Part shown: positions 1 to 8,403 of the stretch, piece by piece
Layout of the letters: each line of letters begins with the position of its first letter
How positions within the stretch are numbered: the first letter of the stretch is position 1
Assembly (NCBI RefSeq): GCF_036325985.1
Contig: NZ_JAUHLI010000004.1
Coordinates: 184,882-248,881 of the forward strand
Reading direction: 5' to 3'
Length of the DNA stretch: 64,000 bases
From: Alkalimonas cellulosilytica
GTDB lineage: Bacteria; Pseudomonadota; Gammaproteobacteria; Enterobacterales; Alteromonadaceae
The notes under the pieces: generated by a model
The model's database searches: none
What the model saw: the letters and a program-made list of their open reading frames with translations, nothing else
Told to the model about the DNA's origin: nothing
Position numbers and translations under genes: made by a program

Positions 1-548
1 CCAGCGGCGGCGATGTGGTTTTCTTTAATCAAAAACGCATCGAACAGGCCGATACGATGGTTTTGGCCACCACCGCACAACACCGCGTATTTTTGTGCCA
101 GTCGCAGGCCGGGAATGGTTTTACGGGTATCCAGCAACTGGGTACGGCTGCCGGCCAATTGTTGCACGTACAGATCTGTGGTGGTGGCGGTGCCACTTAA
201 GCTTTGCAAAAAATTCAACGCACTGCGCTCACCGGTCAGCAGACTGCGGGCGTTGCCCTGCAGGCGGCAGAGCAGTTGATTGGGGGCGACGCTGTCGCCG
301 TCCTGCACCTGCCAGTCCAGCTGCACGCTGGGATCCAGTTGCTGGAACACTTCATTGACCCAGGCCACGCCACAAATGATGGCTGCTTCCCGGCTAATGA
401 TGGTGGCACTGGCTTGCTGGCTGGCCGGGATCAGGCTGGCGGTGATATCGCCTTGCTCAACCGGTAAATTGCCTAAATCTTCTGCCAGGGCGGCGGCAAC
501 AGAAGCGCGAATATGGTGCTGCAGTTCAGTGGTAATGGTCATCGACAT
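1..548 (-). CDS. nadC: Nicotinate-nucleotide pyrophosphorylase (partial)
   Basis: The gene runs off the left edge; the first ~182 residues are present. NadC transfers phosphoribosyl from PRPP to quinolinate, giving nicotinate mononucleotide, CO2 and PPi in de novo NAD synthesis. The visible part has the N-terminal signature AEDLGN..GDIT, the LLTGERSALNFLQ helix, the TRKTIPGLR motif and, at the cut end, IKENH, all typical of type II phosphoribosyltransferases. The start is ATG at 548; a second ATG lies 6 bp inside. It lies 4 bp downstream of the protease gene on the same strand, so the two are probably co-transcribed. The NAD gene nadB is at 27–29 kb. Confidence 0.95.
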   Translation of the reverse strand, partial: MSMTITTELQHHIRASVAAALAEDLGNLPVEQGDITASLIPASQQASATIISREAAIICGVAWVNEVFQQLDPSVQLDWQVQDGDSVAPNQLLCRLQGNARSLLTGERSALNFLQSLSGTATTTDLYVQQLAGSRTQLLDTRKTIPGLRLAQKYAVLCGGGQNHRIGLFDAFLIKENHIAAA

Positions 549-552
549 AGGA

Positions 553-1080
553 TCAGCGTTGTATCAGGGTCAGTTGGTTGGCTTGTTGGTTGAATTCTAA
601 CTGGTTCAGTGCACTCATGCCTAATAAAATCTCGGTACCACTCAGATTGGGCACGATGCTGGCTTCGACCTGCCGCAGCCGGATATCGCCCAGTTGCAAC
701 TCATCAATCTGGCTGCGCCAGGCATCGGCAACGCCATTGGCCGTCATCACCTGAATCCGCTGGCCTCTGGTTAAACCCAGCCGCCTGGCGGCTTGCTCCG
801 ATACTGCGACTGTGGTGGCACCGGTATCCAGCATAAAGTCGGCCGGCAGGCCATTGATTAAGGCTGTGCCGACATAATGCCCCGAGCGGTTGCGAACCAG
901 GGTAGTGCGGGTTTCCCCTTGCATACCCTGAACACTGTGCAGTTGTTGGTTGGGGTTGCTCTGGTTGTGCAGATAGCCCTGAAACCACCAGACCAGCAGG
1001 CCAAGCAGCAGCAACCAGGCTATCACGGTAAAACTTCTACCGATATATTCTGTCGATTCAGTTGGTTGCTTTTCTGTCAT
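553..1080 (-). CDS. Membrane-anchored retropepsin-like aspartic protease
   Basis: A 175-residue protein with one N-terminal membrane segment (about residues 17–36, rich in Leu/Trp) followed by a single aspartic-protease domain with MLDTGATT (catalytic Asp85) and a second hydrophobic LLGMSAL motif. One DTG per chain means it should act as a homodimer, like the TIGR02281-type clan AA proteases; the domain probably lies in the periplasm. The substrate is unknown. The ATG at 1080 follows GAGAAGAG; an upstream in-frame extension to 1137 has no ribosome site and would overlap the ampD control region. It is divergent from ampD and upstream of nadC. Confidence 0.85.
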   Translation of the reverse strand: MTEKQPTESTEYIGRSFTVIAWLLLLGLLVWWFQGYLHNQSNPNQQLHSVQGMQGETRTTLVRNRSGHYVGTALINGLPADFMLDTGATTVAVSEQAARRLGLTRGQRIQVMTANGVADAWRSQIDELQLGDIRLRQVEASIVPNLSGTEILLGMSALNQLEFNQQANQLTLIQR

Positions 1081-1147
1081 GCTATTTCTCTTCTCGCCCC
1101 GACCAGTGGTATCATACGACAAAGCTGCTTTTGCCAACAGGAAACTT

Positions 1148-1705
1148 ATGCTGCCATCTCCGGTTCATTGTGTACGCAAGTCGCCGCATTGCGATCAGCG
1201 GCCCGACGGTGAAAGCATCAGCTTGCTGGTGGTGCATAATATTAGTTTACCACCAGGCCAGTTTGTTCCTGCCGAAGCGCAACAACGCCACATTGACGAC
1301 TTTTTTCTGGGCCAGTTGGATGTATCTGCCCACCCGTTTTTTGCTGAGATTGCGCATTTGCGGGTGTCGGCGCACTGCGTGATTTGGCGCGATGGCCAGA
1401 TTTGGCAGTACGTGCCCTTTGATAAGCGCGCCTGGCATGCCGGTGTCAGTTGTTTTGATGGCCGGGAGCAATGCAATGATTTTTCAATTGGTATTGAGTT
1501 AGAAGGCACCGATGATTTGCCGTATACTGATGCACAGTACCAGAGTTTAACGCGTTTAACCCGCTGGTTGATGCAGCAGTACCCGGCCATTACCCCTGAG
1601 CGGATCACCGGGCATCAACAGATAGCGCCAACACGTAAAACGGACCCCGGCCCCGCCTTTGACTGGCAGCGTTACCGGATGGCATTACAGGAGAGCACTT
1701 TATGA
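1148..1705 (+). CDS. ampD: 1,6-anhydro-N-acetylmuramyl-L-alanine amidase AmpD
   Basis: Cytosolic zinc amidase that removes the peptide from 1,6-anhydroMurNAc in cell-wall recycling, and so lowers the AmpR inducer. The 185-residue length is normal. Zinc ligands are visible as His30 (VVHN), His155 (GHQQIAP) and Asp165 (KTDPGP). The ATG at 1148 is chosen because AGGAAACTT precedes it; the frame is open further upstream but those starts lack a site. It overlaps ampE by ATGA, giving the usual ampDE pair. No ampC or ampR lies nearby, so the role here is probably wall recycling. Confidence 0.95.
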   Translation: MLPSPVHCVRKSPHCDQRPDGESISLLVVHNISLPPGQFVPAEAQQRHIDDFFLGQLDVSAHPFFAEIAHLRVSAHCVIWRDGQIWQYVPFDKRAWHAGVSCFDGREQCNDFSIGIELEGTDDLPYTDAQYQSLTRLTRWLMQQYPAITPERITGHQQIAPTRKTDPGPAFDWQRYRMALQESTL

Positions 1706-2574
1706 CCTTAGTGAGTATGTTACTGGCCCTGATTGTTGAGCGGTTGGCCGCCCGCAGTGAGCTGTGGCAGGCCAGTCGCTATGTTAAAAGCTGGTTTTCG
1801 CTGACAGCAGACAGCAAACTGGCCCAGGTGGCTCAGCACCCGGTGGGTCAGTATGGCTGGATTTTACTGCCTGGCCTGTTGGTGTGGTTGCTGCTGTGCC
1901 TGATTGACCAGTGGCTGGTGACTACGCTGGTCAATGCTTTGTTGTTGTTGCTGGCGATTGGTTGCTGGCACTACCGTCAGTTGTACAAGCAGTTTTTAAA
2001 CGCGCAGGATCGCAATGACGATGAAGCTGCTTTTTTGGCGATGCAGCAAATTCGCCAACACAGCGGTTTGCAATCGGACGATGCCAGCTATGGCCAAAGC
2101 CTGATTTGGCTGAACTTCCGCTATTACGCCGCCGTGCTGTTCTGGTTTTTAGTGCTGGGTGCTTTTGGCATCATTACCTATGTGATTTTGCGTCAGTTGA
2201 ATCAGCCCAGCCACAGCGAAGACCCACAAATGCTGCAGTTGGAGGCCCTGCTGCAACAAGATCATGAAGGCACGCCAGCGTATCAGCGCCTGATGCATAT
2301 TGCCGACTGGTTCCCGGCCCGTTTGTTTGGCATTGGCTTTGCGCTGGTTGGTTATTTCTCCCGGGCATCCAGTGCCTTGCTCGGCTACTTCCTGGACTTC
2401 ACCAGCCCGAACGAGCAGGTGGTGCTGGATGTCGCCACCGCTGCCGAGCCGATTGATGAAAGCATGCTCAATACCGCCGAGGAAACCGCGATCATGGTGC
2501 AGCTGGCCAAACGCAATATTCTGTTCTTCCTGGCCTTTACGGCCATCCTGACATTAGCCGGCTGGTTAGGCTAA
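1702..2574 (+). CDS. ampE: Membrane protein AmpE
   Basis: A 290-residue inner-membrane protein of the AmpE family (CobD/CbiB-related fold), thought to act as a sensory partner of AmpD; its biochemical activity is not established. The N-terminal MTLVSMLLALIVERLA is typical. Membrane segments are visible near residues 50–90, 145–170 and at the C-terminal end. It starts inside the ampD stop (ATGA) after CAGGAGAGC and ends 17 bp before a strong bidirectional hairpin, closing the ampDE unit. Confidence 0.92.
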   Translation: MTLVSMLLALIVERLAARSELWQASRYVKSWFSLTADSKLAQVAQHPVGQYGWILLPGLLVWLLLCLIDQWLVTTLVNALLLLLAIGCWHYRQLYKQFLNAQDRNDDEAAFLAMQQIRQHSGLQSDDASYGQSLIWLNFRYYAAVLFWFLVLGAFGIITYVILRQLNQPSHSEDPQMLQLEALLQQDHEGTPAYQRLMHIADWFPARLFGIGFALVGYFSRASSALLGYFLDFTSPNEQVVLDVATAAEPIDESMLNTAEETAIMVQLAKRNILFFLAFTAILTLAGWLG

Positions 2575-2591
2575 AGCTTTTTCATTCCACA

Positions 2592-2626
2592 AAAACAAAG
2601 CCGCTCTGTTGTAGCGGCTTTGTTTT
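2592..2626. terminator. Rho-independent terminator after ampE
   Basis: A 14-bp perfect inverted repeat (AAAACAAAGCCGCT / AGCGGCTTTGTTTT) with a 7-nt loop. The A- and T-rich arms allow it to work in both directions; here it isolates ampDE from the pdhR promoter. Confidence 0.9.
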
Positions 2627-2788
2627 GTCTGCCACAAGCTAATCTGGTCATACCAATTCTGTTTGTTCCTATTTGCTTAAAGTTGGTTAGAGCCTTAGCT
2701 CTAACTTTTTGCTGGTTTGCATCTGCAACCTTCTTCTGCTTTATTTACTTGTTATGCAGAAACTGGTACCTTATTCGTCATTACGGAT

Positions 2789-2805
2789 AATTGGTCTTAC
2801 CAATT
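2789..2805. promoter_or_regulatory. PdhR operator
   Basis: AATTGGTCTTACCAATT is a perfect 7-3-7 palindrome matching the known PdhR box (ATTGGTnnnACCAAT). An extended -10 element, TGGTACGAT, follows at 2814–2822, so PdhR bound here should block transcription of pdhR–aceEF. In the established model pyruvate releases the repressor. Confidence 0.88.
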
Positions 2806-2842
2806 TACATTGCTGGTACGATTTAGACTGTGGATAGCGCTT

Positions 2843-3601
2843 TTGATTATTAAACCAGCCAAGTTATCGGATCGCATTGTCGAGCAGTTGGAACACATGC
2901 TGCTGGAAGGCAGCTTTACGCCCGGGCAAAAGCTGCCGCCCGAGCGTGAGCTGGCGCTGCAGTTTGACGTGTCGCGACCCTCACTGCGTGAGGCGATCCA
3001 AAAATTAGAAGCCAAGGGGCTGGTCAAGCGGCGCCAGGGCGGTGGCACTTATGTCTGCGATAATTTGGCGGTTGGGCTGACCGATCCTTTGTTTGAACTG
3101 ATTGCCCGCCATCCGGAGTCGCAGTTCGATTTGCTGGAGTTTCGCCATGCCCTAGAAGGCATTTGCGCTTACTATGCCGCACTGCGCGGTACTGCGGCCG
3201 ACTTCTCTCAGATAGAACAGCGCTACCAAAGCATTTGCCAGGCCCAGGCCAATGCCGATTTGGCAGCCGAATCACGGGCAGTAGGCGCTTTTCACCAGGC
3301 GGTGGCGGAAGCATCACACAATGTGGTGTTGCTGCACCTGGTGCGTGGCATGACGCCTTTGGTTGAGCAAAATATTCATGCCAACCTCGCGACCATACAG
3401 CAAAAACCAGAAATCAAGGCGCAACTGAACGCCCATCGGGAACACCTGATGGAGGCCATTGTTCAGGGCGAACCGGAAAAAGCACGTCAGGCAAGCCACC
3501 GGCACCTGGCCTATATCGAAGAAGCTCTGCTTGAAGTGGGCAAAGAGCGCTCCCGGTTGGAGCGTTCATTGCGCCGTTCGCAACAGGGCGATGCACATTA
3601 A
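2843..3601 (+). CDS. pdhR: Pyruvate dehydrogenase complex repressor PdhR
   Basis: GntR-family repressor of the pyruvate dehydrogenase operon, with pyruvate as ligand. The winged helix (about residues 5–75) contains KLPPERELALQFDVSRPSLR and RRQGGGTYV; the FCD ligand domain fills the rest. The frame is open back to 2717, but that start would put the operator and the extended -10 inside the gene. I therefore place the start at the TTG at 2843, giving 252 residues, close to the 254 of E. coli PdhR. No ATG exists at the right place and the ribosome site is weak, so the exact start is uncertain. aceE follows 45 bp downstream. Confidence 0.9.
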   Translation: MIIKPAKLSDRIVEQLEHMLLEGSFTPGQKLPPERELALQFDVSRPSLREAIQKLEAKGLVKRRQGGGTYVCDNLAVGLTDPLFELIARHPESQFDLLEFRHALEGICAYYAALRGTAADFSQIEQRYQSICQAQANADLAAESRAVGAFHQAVAEASHNVVLLHLVRGMTPLVEQNIHANLATIQQKPEIKAQLNAHREHLMEAIVQGEPEKARQASHRHLAYIEEALLEVGKERSRLERSLRRSQQGDAH

Positions 3602-3646
3602 CACAGGATGCAATCCTGAACTGTGAACAACCTAAGGAATCCCGAT

Positions 3647-6313
3647 ATGTCTGAAGTCAGTCAAGTGGACATCGACGCACTCGAAACCAAAGAGTGGCTG
3701 CAAGCACTGGAGTCAGTGGTCCGTGAAGAAGGTGTTGAACGTGCCCAGTTTTTGCTGGAGCAGGTGCTGGAGCAAGCCCGGCTGGAAGGGGTGGACATGC
3801 CAACCGGCGTTACCACCAACTACATCAATACCATTCCGCCACAGGATGAGCCTGCTTACCCTGGCGATGTCAATCTGGAACGGCGCATTCGTTCGGTGAT
3901 CCGCTGGAACGCCATCATGATCGTATTGCGGGCTTCGAAAAAAGATCTGGAGCTGGGCGGCCATATGGCGTCTTTCCAGTCCTCGGCAGCGTTTTACGAA
4001 ACCTGTTTCAACCACTTTTTCCGTGCGCCAAACGACAAAGATGGCGGCGATTTGGTGTTTTATCAGGGGCATATCTCCCCCGGTATTTATGCCCGTGCTT
4101 TTGTGGAAGGCCGCTTAACGGCTGAGCAGTTGGATAACTTCCGGCAGGAAGTTGGCGGTAAGGGTTTATCGAGCTACCCGCACCCGAAACTGATGCCAGA
4201 GTTCTGGCAGTTCCCAACGGTATCGATGGGCCTGGGCCCGATTGCCGCCATTTATCAGGCGCGTTTCTTAAAGTACTTAAACGGTCGTGGTTTAAAAGAT
4301 ACCAGCCAGCAGCGCGTTTATGCCTTCCTTGGGGATGGTGAGATGGACGAGCCGGAATCCCGTGGTGCCATTTCTTTTGCTGCGCGTGAGGGCCTTGGTA
4401 ACCTGTGCTTCCTGGTCAACTGCAACCTGCAGCGGCTGGATGGCCCAGTGATGGGCAATGGCAAAATCATTCAGGAGCTGGAAGGCCTGTTCCGTGGCGC
4501 TGGCTGGAATGTGATTAAAGTGGTGTGGGGCAGTGGCTGGGACAAGTTGCTGGCCAAAGACACCACCGGCAAATTGCTGGAGCTGATGAACGAAACGGTC
4601 GATGGTGATTACCAGACCTACAAATCCAAAGATGGTGCCTATGTGCGTAAGCATTTCTTTGGCCGTTATCCGGAAACCGCGGCCTTGGTTGCCGACATGA
4701 CCGATGAAGAAATCTTTGCCTTGAAGCGCGGTGGTCACGAGCCATCCAAGCTGTATGCGGCCTTTAAAGCGGCGCAGGACTGCAGCGATAAGCCGACGGT
4801 CATTTTGGCGAAAACCGTCAAAGGTTACGGCATGGGCGAAGCGGCCGAGGGCAAGAACATTGCTCACCAGGTGAAGAAAATGGACATGACGCATGTGAAG
4901 CAAATTCGCAAGCGTTTGAAGCTGGAAGACTTTATCAGCGAAGACGAGGTCGATGCGCTGCCGTACATCACGCTGGAAGAAGGCACGCCAGAGCACAGCT
5001 ACCTGCACGAGCGCCGCAAAGCGCTGCATGGTTATACCCCGGTGCGTTTACCACGCTTTAGCGCTGAGCTGACCCTGCCTGAGCTCAGTGCGTTCGAGCC
5101 GCTTTTGGAAGAGCAAAAGCGCGATATCTCCACCACCATGGGTTTTGTGCGTGCACTGAACATTCTGTTAAAAGACAAGCACATCGGCAAGCAGATTGTG
5201 CCGATTATTGCCGATGAGGCCCGTACGTTTGGTATGGAAGGCTTGTTCCGTCAGATTGGGATTTACAACCCGCGCGGCCAGGGCTATACGCCAGAAGATC
5301 GCTCTGTAGTGTCCTACTACAAAGAAGATGTGTCGGGCCAGGTGTTGCAAGAAGGTATCAATGAGCTGGGCGCGATGTCGTCCTGGGTAGCGGCAGCAAC
5401 CTCGTACAGCACCAACGATTTGCCGATGATCCCGTTTTACATCTACTACTCGATGTTTGGTTTCCAGCGGGTCGGCGATATGGCCTGGCTGGCCGGTGAT
5501 CAGCAGGCGCGTGGTTTCCTGCTGGGGGCGACCGCCGGTCGTACCACACTGAATGGTGAAGGTTTGCAGCACGAAGACGGCCACAGCCATATTCAGGCCG
5601 GTACCGTACCGAACTGCATTTCCTACGATCCAACCTACGCTTACGAGCTGGCGGTGATCATTCAGGATGGTATTCGTCGCATGTACGGGCCGGAGCAGGA
5701 GAATGTGTATTACTACATCACGGTAATGAACGAGAACTACCACCATGGTGCTATGCCAGAAGGTGCCGAAGAGGGCATTCGCCGCGGTATTTATAAGCTG
5801 GAAAGCTTAACCGGCGACAAGGCGCAGGTGCAGCTGCTGGGTTCGGGCACCATCCTGAACGAAGTACGCAAGGCGGCGCAAATCCTAAGCGAAGAATACA
5901 GCATTGGTTCCAATGTTTATTCCGTCACCTCGTTCAACGAGCTGGCACGGGATGGTCAGGATTGTGAACGCTTTAATATGCTGCACCCTGAAGCTGAGGA
6001 AAAAGTGCCGTACATCGCTACGGTGATGAACAGTGCCCCAGCCATTGCTGCCACCGATTACATGAAGAGCTACGCCGAGCAGGTGCGGGCCTTTGTGCCG
6101 GCCGATTCGTACAAGGTGCTGGGCACCGATGGTTTTGGTCGCTCCGACAGCCGCGAAAACCTGCGTCGTCACTTTGAAGTGAACGCGGGCTACATTGTGG
6201 TAGCTGCGCTGAATGAGCTGGCGAAAAAAGGCACGCTGAAGAAGTCGGTGGTGGCTGAGGCCATCAAAAAATTCGACATCGACAGCGATAAAATCAACCC
6301 ACTGTACGCCTAA
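3647..6313 (+). CDS. aceE: Pyruvate dehydrogenase E1 component
   Basis: Homodimeric thiamine-diphosphate enzyme that decarboxylates pyruvate and acetylates the lipoyl groups of AceF. The predicted 888 residues match the family. The ThDP/Mg motif is present as GDGEMDEPESRG followed about 30 residues later by CNLQRLDG. The ATG at 3647 has AAGGAATCC upstream; the in-frame ATG-like start 24 bp earlier would swallow this site. It is the first enzyme gene after pdhR, with aceF 11 bp downstream. A long antisense frame inside it (4292–5029) is a shadow. Confidence 0.98.
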   Translation: MSEVSQVDIDALETKEWLQALESVVREEGVERAQFLLEQVLEQARLEGVDMPTGVTTNYINTIPPQDEPAYPGDVNLERRIRSVIRWNAIMIVLRASKKDLELGGHMASFQSSAAFYETCFNHFFRAPNDKDGGDLVFYQGHISPGIYARAFVEGRLTAEQLDNFRQEVGGKGLSSYPHPKLMPEFWQFPTVSMGLGPIAAIYQARFLKYLNGRGLKDTSQQRVYAFLGDGEMDEPESRGAISFAAREGLGNLCFLVNCNLQRLDGPVMGNGKIIQELEGLFRGAGWNVIKVVWGSGWDKLLAKDTTGKLLELMNETVDGDYQTYKSKDGAYVRKHFFGRYPETAALVADMTDEEIFALKRGGHEPSKLYAAFKAAQDCSDKPTVILAKTVKGYGMGEAAEGKNIAHQVKKMDMTHVKQIRKRLKLEDFISEDEVDALPYITLEEGTPEHSYLHERRKALHGYTPVRLPRFSAELTLPELSAFEPLLEEQKRDISTTMGFVRALNILLKDKHIGKQIVPIIADEARTFGMEGLFRQIGIYNPRGQGYTPEDRSVVSYYKEDVSGQVLQEGINELGAMSSWVAAATSYSTNDLPMIPFYIYYSMFGFQRVGDMAWLAGDQQARGFLLGATAGRTTLNGEGLQHEDGHSHIQAGTVPNCISYDPTYAYELAVIIQDGIRRMYGPEQENVYYYITVMNENYHHGAMPEGAEEGIRRGIYKLESLTGDKAQVQLLGSGTILNEVRKAAQILSEEYSIGSNVYSVTSFNELARDGQDCERFNMLHPEAEEKVPYIATVMNSAPAIAATDYMKSYAEQVRAFVPADSYKVLGTDGFGRSDSRENLRRHFEVNAGYIVVAALNELAKKGTLKKSVVAEAIKKFDIDSDKINPLYA

Positions 6314-6324
6314 GAGGATGACCA

Positions 6325-7980
6325 ATGAGTATTGAAATTCATGTGCCGGACATTGGCGCCGATGAAGTTGAAGTGACTGAAATTCTGGTCAGCGTTGGCG
6401 ATACGGTGGAGCCCGAGCAGTCCCTGTTGACGGTAGAAGGCGACAAAGCCTCGATGGAAGTACCGGCCAGCGAAGGCGGCGTGGTGAAGGCCATTAAAGT
6501 GAACACCGGCGATAAAGTCAAAACCGGTAGCCTGATTATGGTGTTTGAAGCCGCTGATGGCGACAAAGACGATACTGCAGACAAAGACGAAGCGGCCACA
6601 TCGGATACGGCTGCCAAGGATAGCGCTGATGATGCTTCAGACGATGAGGCGGCAGGTAGCGAAGAGAAAGAAGTAGAAGTACCGGATATCGGTGGCGATG
6701 AAGTTGAAGTCACGGAAATCATGGTCAGTGTTGGCGACAGCGTTGAAGCCGAGCAATCATTGCTGACGGTGGAAGGCGATAAAGCCTCGATGGAAGTACC
6801 GGCACCCTTTGCCGGTACGGTGAAAGCCATCAAGGTAACCGCCGGTGATAAAGTCAAAACCGGTAGTCTAATCATGGTGTTTGAAGTGGCAGGCTCTGGC
6901 AGTAAGGCCAGCAAACCGCCTCAAAGCGAGAAAAAAGCTGAGAGCAAGGCCGATGCCAAAACGGAGCAGCCGGCCAAGTCGGACAGTAAAGCAAGCTCAG
7001 ACAGCAAGCCTGCTGCCAGCGACAGCAAAGCAGCCGGCAAGGACGAGTTTGTTGAAAATGCAGCCTATGCCCATGCGTCACCAGTAGTACGGCGCTTAGC
7101 GCGCGAGTTTGGCGTGAACCTGGCCAAAGTCAAAGGTACCGGCCGCAAAAACCGGGTGCTGCGTGAAGATGTGCAGAACTACGTTAAAGCGGTGGTGAAG
7201 CAGGTGGAGTCTGGCAGCGTTAGCTCTGGCTCCGGCATGGACGTGCTGGCCTGGCCGAAAGTGGATTTTGCCCGCTTCGGCGACATTGAAGAAAAGCCAC
7301 TAAGCCGTATTCAGAAGATTTCCGGTGCCAATTTGCATCGTAACTGGGTGCGTATTCCGCATGTAACCCAGTTCGACGAAGCGGATATCACCGGGCTGGA
7401 AGACTTCCGCAAAGAGCAAAATGCACTGGCTGAGAAGAAGAAGCTGGGTGTGAAGTACACTCCGCTGGTGTTCATTATGAAAGCGGTGGCCAAGGCGCTG
7501 GAAGAGTTCCCGACCTTTAATTCGTCGTTGTCGGAAGATGGTCAGAGCCTGATCCTGAAAAAGTACGTTCACCTGGGTATTGCGGTTGATACGCCGAATG
7601 GCCTGGTGGTGCCGGTGGTGCGGGATGTCAACACCAAGGGTGTGATTGAACTGTCGAAAGAGTTGATGGAGATATCTGCCAAAGCCCGTGATGGCAAGCT
7701 GACCTCGTCCGATATGCAGGGCGGCTGTTTTACCATCTCCAGCCTGGGTGGCATTGGTGGTACCGCCTTTACCCCGATTGTGAATGCGCCTGAAGTGGCT
7801 ATCCTTGGCGTGTCCAAATCGGAAATCAAACCGAAGTGGAATGGCAAAGAGTTTGAGCCGAAGTTGATGCTGCCATTGTCGGTCTCCTACGACCATCGGG
7901 TGATTGACGGTGCGCTGGCGGCACGCTTTACTGCCACTTTGGCGAGTTATCTGGCGGATATTCGTCAGATTATTATGTAA
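6325..7980 (+). CDS. aceF: Pyruvate dehydrogenase E2, dihydrolipoamide acetyltransferase
   Basis: The core of the complex, transferring acetyl from lipoyl-lysine to CoA. Two lipoyl domains are visible, with GDKASME lysines at residues 41 and 153, then a peripheral-subunit-binding domain at about 250–287 and the catalytic domain with SYDHRVIDG (His524, Asp528). E. coli has three lipoyl domains, so this is the shorter form with 551 residues. The first linker is rich in Asp/Ala, the second in Lys/Ser/Ala, both typical of flexible swinging arms. The start follows AAGAGGATGACCA. Confidence 0.97.
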   Translation: MSIEIHVPDIGADEVEVTEILVSVGDTVEPEQSLLTVEGDKASMEVPASEGGVVKAIKVNTGDKVKTGSLIMVFEAADGDKDDTADKDEAATSDTAAKDSADDASDDEAAGSEEKEVEVPDIGGDEVEVTEIMVSVGDSVEAEQSLLTVEGDKASMEVPAPFAGTVKAIKVTAGDKVKTGSLIMVFEVAGSGSKASKPPQSEKKAESKADAKTEQPAKSDSKASSDSKPAASDSKAAGKDEFVENAAYAHASPVVRRLAREFGVNLAKVKGTGRKNRVLREDVQNYVKAVVKQVESGSVSSGSGMDVLAWPKVDFARFGDIEEKPLSRIQKISGANLHRNWVRIPHVTQFDEADITGLEDFRKEQNALAEKKKLGVKYTPLVFIMKAVAKALEEFPTFNSSLSEDGQSLILKKYVHLGIAVDTPNGLVVPVVRDVNTKGVIELSKELMEISAKARDGKLTSSDMQGGCFTISSLGGIGGTAFTPIVNAPEVAILGVSKSEIKPKWNGKEFEPKLMLPLSVSYDHRVIDGALAARFTATLASYLADIRQIIM

Positions 7981-8032
7981 TCCCGGCTGAAGCCGTGTTG
8001 TTGTTCTTTTGGATGTTACAACAAGGCTGGCT

Positions 8033-8209
8033 AGGAGTTGACCGGGTACGCTAAGCAGACGCTTTTTGCCAGGGTGGCAACACATTCGCCGGGAGCGAAT
8101 TTGGACAGCTGAGCTGGCCCTTTAGGGGGAACTGCATGGATGCAGTTCACAAACCAGCCCCCAGGGATGGGTTTACGGCGTGTCTGCGTGCGCTACCCGG
8201 TTAACTCCT
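8033..8209. repeat. Structured intergenic repeat, copy A
   Basis: This element fills much of the 423-bp aceF–lpdA gap. Its ends (8033–8048 and 8194–8209) pair over 16 bp, with one G·U. The inner core GGGTACGCTAAGCAGACGC and GGCGTGTCTG.GTGCGCTACCC recurs at 42.2 kb. Inside lie small hairpins: TTGCCA/TGGCAA, ATTCGC/GCGAAT (8084–8100), AACTGCA/TGCAGTT (8130–8147) and CCC/GGG. Copy A is longer than copy B because it carries extra internal hairpins. No reading frame is evident. It may be a small mobile palindromic element or a structured RNA. Apart from it and the lpdA promoter, I see nothing in 7981–8403. Confidence 0.75.
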
Positions 8210-8281
8210 TAAATCAACACTATGGGTGGCGACATGGGCGGTGTCGGTCATCAAACTTTTGTTGCTGCGCTGAAAAGTTAC

Positions 8282-8310
8282 AAGACATCATTCAGGCTGA
8301 ATGCTAAAAT
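8282..8310 (+). promoter_or_regulatory. Candidate lpdA promoter
   Basis: AAGACA, 17 bp, then the extended -10 TGCTAAAAT (TAAAAT at 8305–8310). It lies about 94 bp upstream of the lpdA start and downstream of repeat A, consistent with the separate lpd promoter known in E. coli. It is a match by eye only. Confidence 0.45.
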
Positions 8311-8403
8311 TCAGCCACATTTTTCGTCGGCAGCCTGCGCGGTTGGAAGCAACCACTCAGTACGCGCGCTGCCACTATGGTTCACAAGGTGAAAGGTATA
8401 ACG

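Noticed and set aside
4292..5029. 245-residue minus-strand frame inside aceE
   Set aside because: Antisense shadow of a highly conserved coding region; no promoter or ribosome site.
6339..6914. 191-residue minus-strand frame in aceF
   Set aside because: A mirror of the repetitive lipoyl-domain coding sequence, rich in Ser/Thr from antisense reading.
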